Assembly: GCA_036834985.1 (NCBI GenBank)
Contig: DAITMV010000145.1
Span: 1-7,690, forward strand
Origin: DAITMV01 sp036834985
Lineage (GTDB): Bacteria > Pseudomonadota > Gammaproteobacteria > Burkholderiales > Burkholderiaceae_B
DNA: 7,690 nucleotides
Direction of reading: 5' to 3'
The notes beneath the pieces were generated by a model. That model was not told the origin of the DNA. It saw nothing but the letters and a program-made list of their open reading frames with translations, and ran no database searches. This document shows, piece after piece, positions 7,046-7,690 of this stretch (within the stretch, counting starts at the first letter, position 1; the number at the start of each line of letters is the position of its first letter). Made by a program: the position numbers and the translations under genes.

Positions 7046-7068
7046 GTCGGGGCAGCGAGCGCCCCGGT
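7046..7068. terminator. GC-rich stem-loop between convergent genes, possible terminator
   Basis: CGGGGC (7048-7053) pairs with GCCCCG (7061-7066) around a 7-base loop, with two wobble pairs possible below. It lies in the 51-base gap between the transposase-like gene and the convergent amtB. No T-run follows directly on either strand (only a T4 at 7087-7090 on the plus strand), so it is not a classical intrinsic terminator; its position is the main argument. Confidence 0.35.
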
Positions 7069-7088
7069 CATCGTGGTTGCGCGCTGTT

Positions 7089-7690
7089 TTACCAGCTGGT
7101 CTCGCGTTCTGCAGTGGCCGATACATTGTGAATGGAAATATCCGCGCCGTTGAACTCCTCCTCAGGATCCAGGCGAATGCCCATGGTGGCCTTGAGCGCG
7201 CCGTAAACCACATAACCGCCGATGATGGCCACCGTAATGCCGCCCAAGGTCCCGGCGAACTGTGCTGTCAGTGAAACACCGCCCAGTCCACCGAGTGCCT
7301 GTTGGCCAAATAGCCCGGCTGCGATGCCTCCCATGGAACCACACAGGCCGTGCAGGGGCCACACACCCAGTACATCGTCGATCTTCAGTTTGTTTTGGGT
7401 CAGTGTGAACATGTAGGTAAACAGCCAGCCGGCCAACCCGCCTACGATCAGCGCGCCGATCGGGTGCATCACATCCGAGCCGGCACACACGGCCACCAGA
7501 CCCGCCAATGGCCCGTTGTGTACAAAGCCCGGGTCGTTTTTGCCAATCATCAGCGCCACCAGTGTGCCGCCCACCATGGCCATCAGGCTGTTGACCGCGA
7601 CCAGGCCAGAGATTTTATCCAGTGTTTGCGCACTCATCACATTAAAGCCAAACCAACCCACGCACAAAATCCATGCACCCAGGGCTAGGA
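7089..7690 (-). CDS. amtB: Ammonium transporter AmtB, C-terminal part
   Basis: Inner-membrane channel-type transporter of the Amt/Mep/Rh family that brings in ammonium. The frame is open to the right edge, so the gene's 5' half is missing; about 200 residues are seen, beginning LALGAWILCVGWFGFN. Several hydrophobic membrane segments follow (GLVAVNSLMAMVGG, IGALIVGGLAGWLF, GTLGGITVAIIGGYVVYG). The second pore histidine of the twin-His motif is in VWPLHGLCG (codon at 7350-7352), preceded by the conserved DDVLG. The first pore His lies beyond the window. The cytoplasmic tail ends DPEEEFNGADISIHNVSA; in this family the tail interacts with the PII protein GlnK, whose gene often lies just upstream of amtB and would be to the right of this window. 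It converges on the dgt cluster and so is a separate transcription unit. The family call is secure. Confidence 0.95.
   Translation of the reverse strand, partial: LALGAWILCVGWFGFNVMSAQTLDKISGLVAVNSLMAMVGGTLVALMIGKNDPGFVHNGPLAGLVAVCAGSDVMHPIGALIVGGLAGWLFTYMFTLTQNKLKIDDVLGVWPLHGLCGSMGGIAAGLFGQQALGGLGGVSLTAQFAGTLGGITVAIIGGYVVYGALKATMGIRLDPEEEFNGADISIHNVSATAERETSW

Noticed and set aside
7046..7068. REP-type palindrome that might be the partner of the RAYT-like gene
   Set aside because: Only one hairpin is present, without the GTAG/GGAG tetranucleotide that RAYTs recognise, and nothing similar was seen on the 5' side.

Overview
This window looks like the chromosome of a betaproteobacterium, most likely of the order Burkholderiales. 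It is moderately GC-rich, and the run pilQ, aroK, aroB, dgt is the familiar order in that class. The AmtB C-terminal half also looks betaproteobacterial to me. No database search was possible, so genus and family are open.

Layout. Bases 2-1615 hold the 3' three-quarters of pilQ, the outer-membrane secretin of type IV pili; its 5' end lies off the left edge. Almost touching it (1630-3519) is a large lipoprotein built of bacterial Ig-like repeats, with two EF-hand-type calcium loops near its C-terminus. A short gap with a possible promoter and a stem-loop over the start codon leads into aroK (3564-4100). aroK overlaps aroB (4093-5178) by 8 bases, and aroB is followed at 12 bases by dgt (5191-6318). 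A 233-codon gene (6336-7037) lies 17 bases behind dgt. It is a diverged relative of the REP-associated tyrosine transposases (RAYT, Y1_Tnp fold) in which the catalytic His pair and Tyr are replaced. The last gene, amtB, is on the minus strand, runs off the right edge and converges on this cluster.

How the genes fit together. PilQ and the Ig-like lipoprotein form one envelope unit, probably co-transcribed and plausibly both concerned with the cell surface and pili. AroK and AroB are two shikimate-pathway enzymes, and Dgt is a dNTP triphosphohydrolase; these are housekeeping genes in one tight operon. The transposase-like gene appears to be an immobile, long-retained passenger of that operon and not an active mobile element. 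AmtB is an ammonium transporter in a separate transcription unit.

No tRNA, rRNA, CRISPR array, insertion sequence or attachment site was seen. No gene-free stretch exceeds about 55 bases. The two points most worth following are the dead RAYT-like protein and the calcium-loop lipoprotein placed directly behind pilQ.
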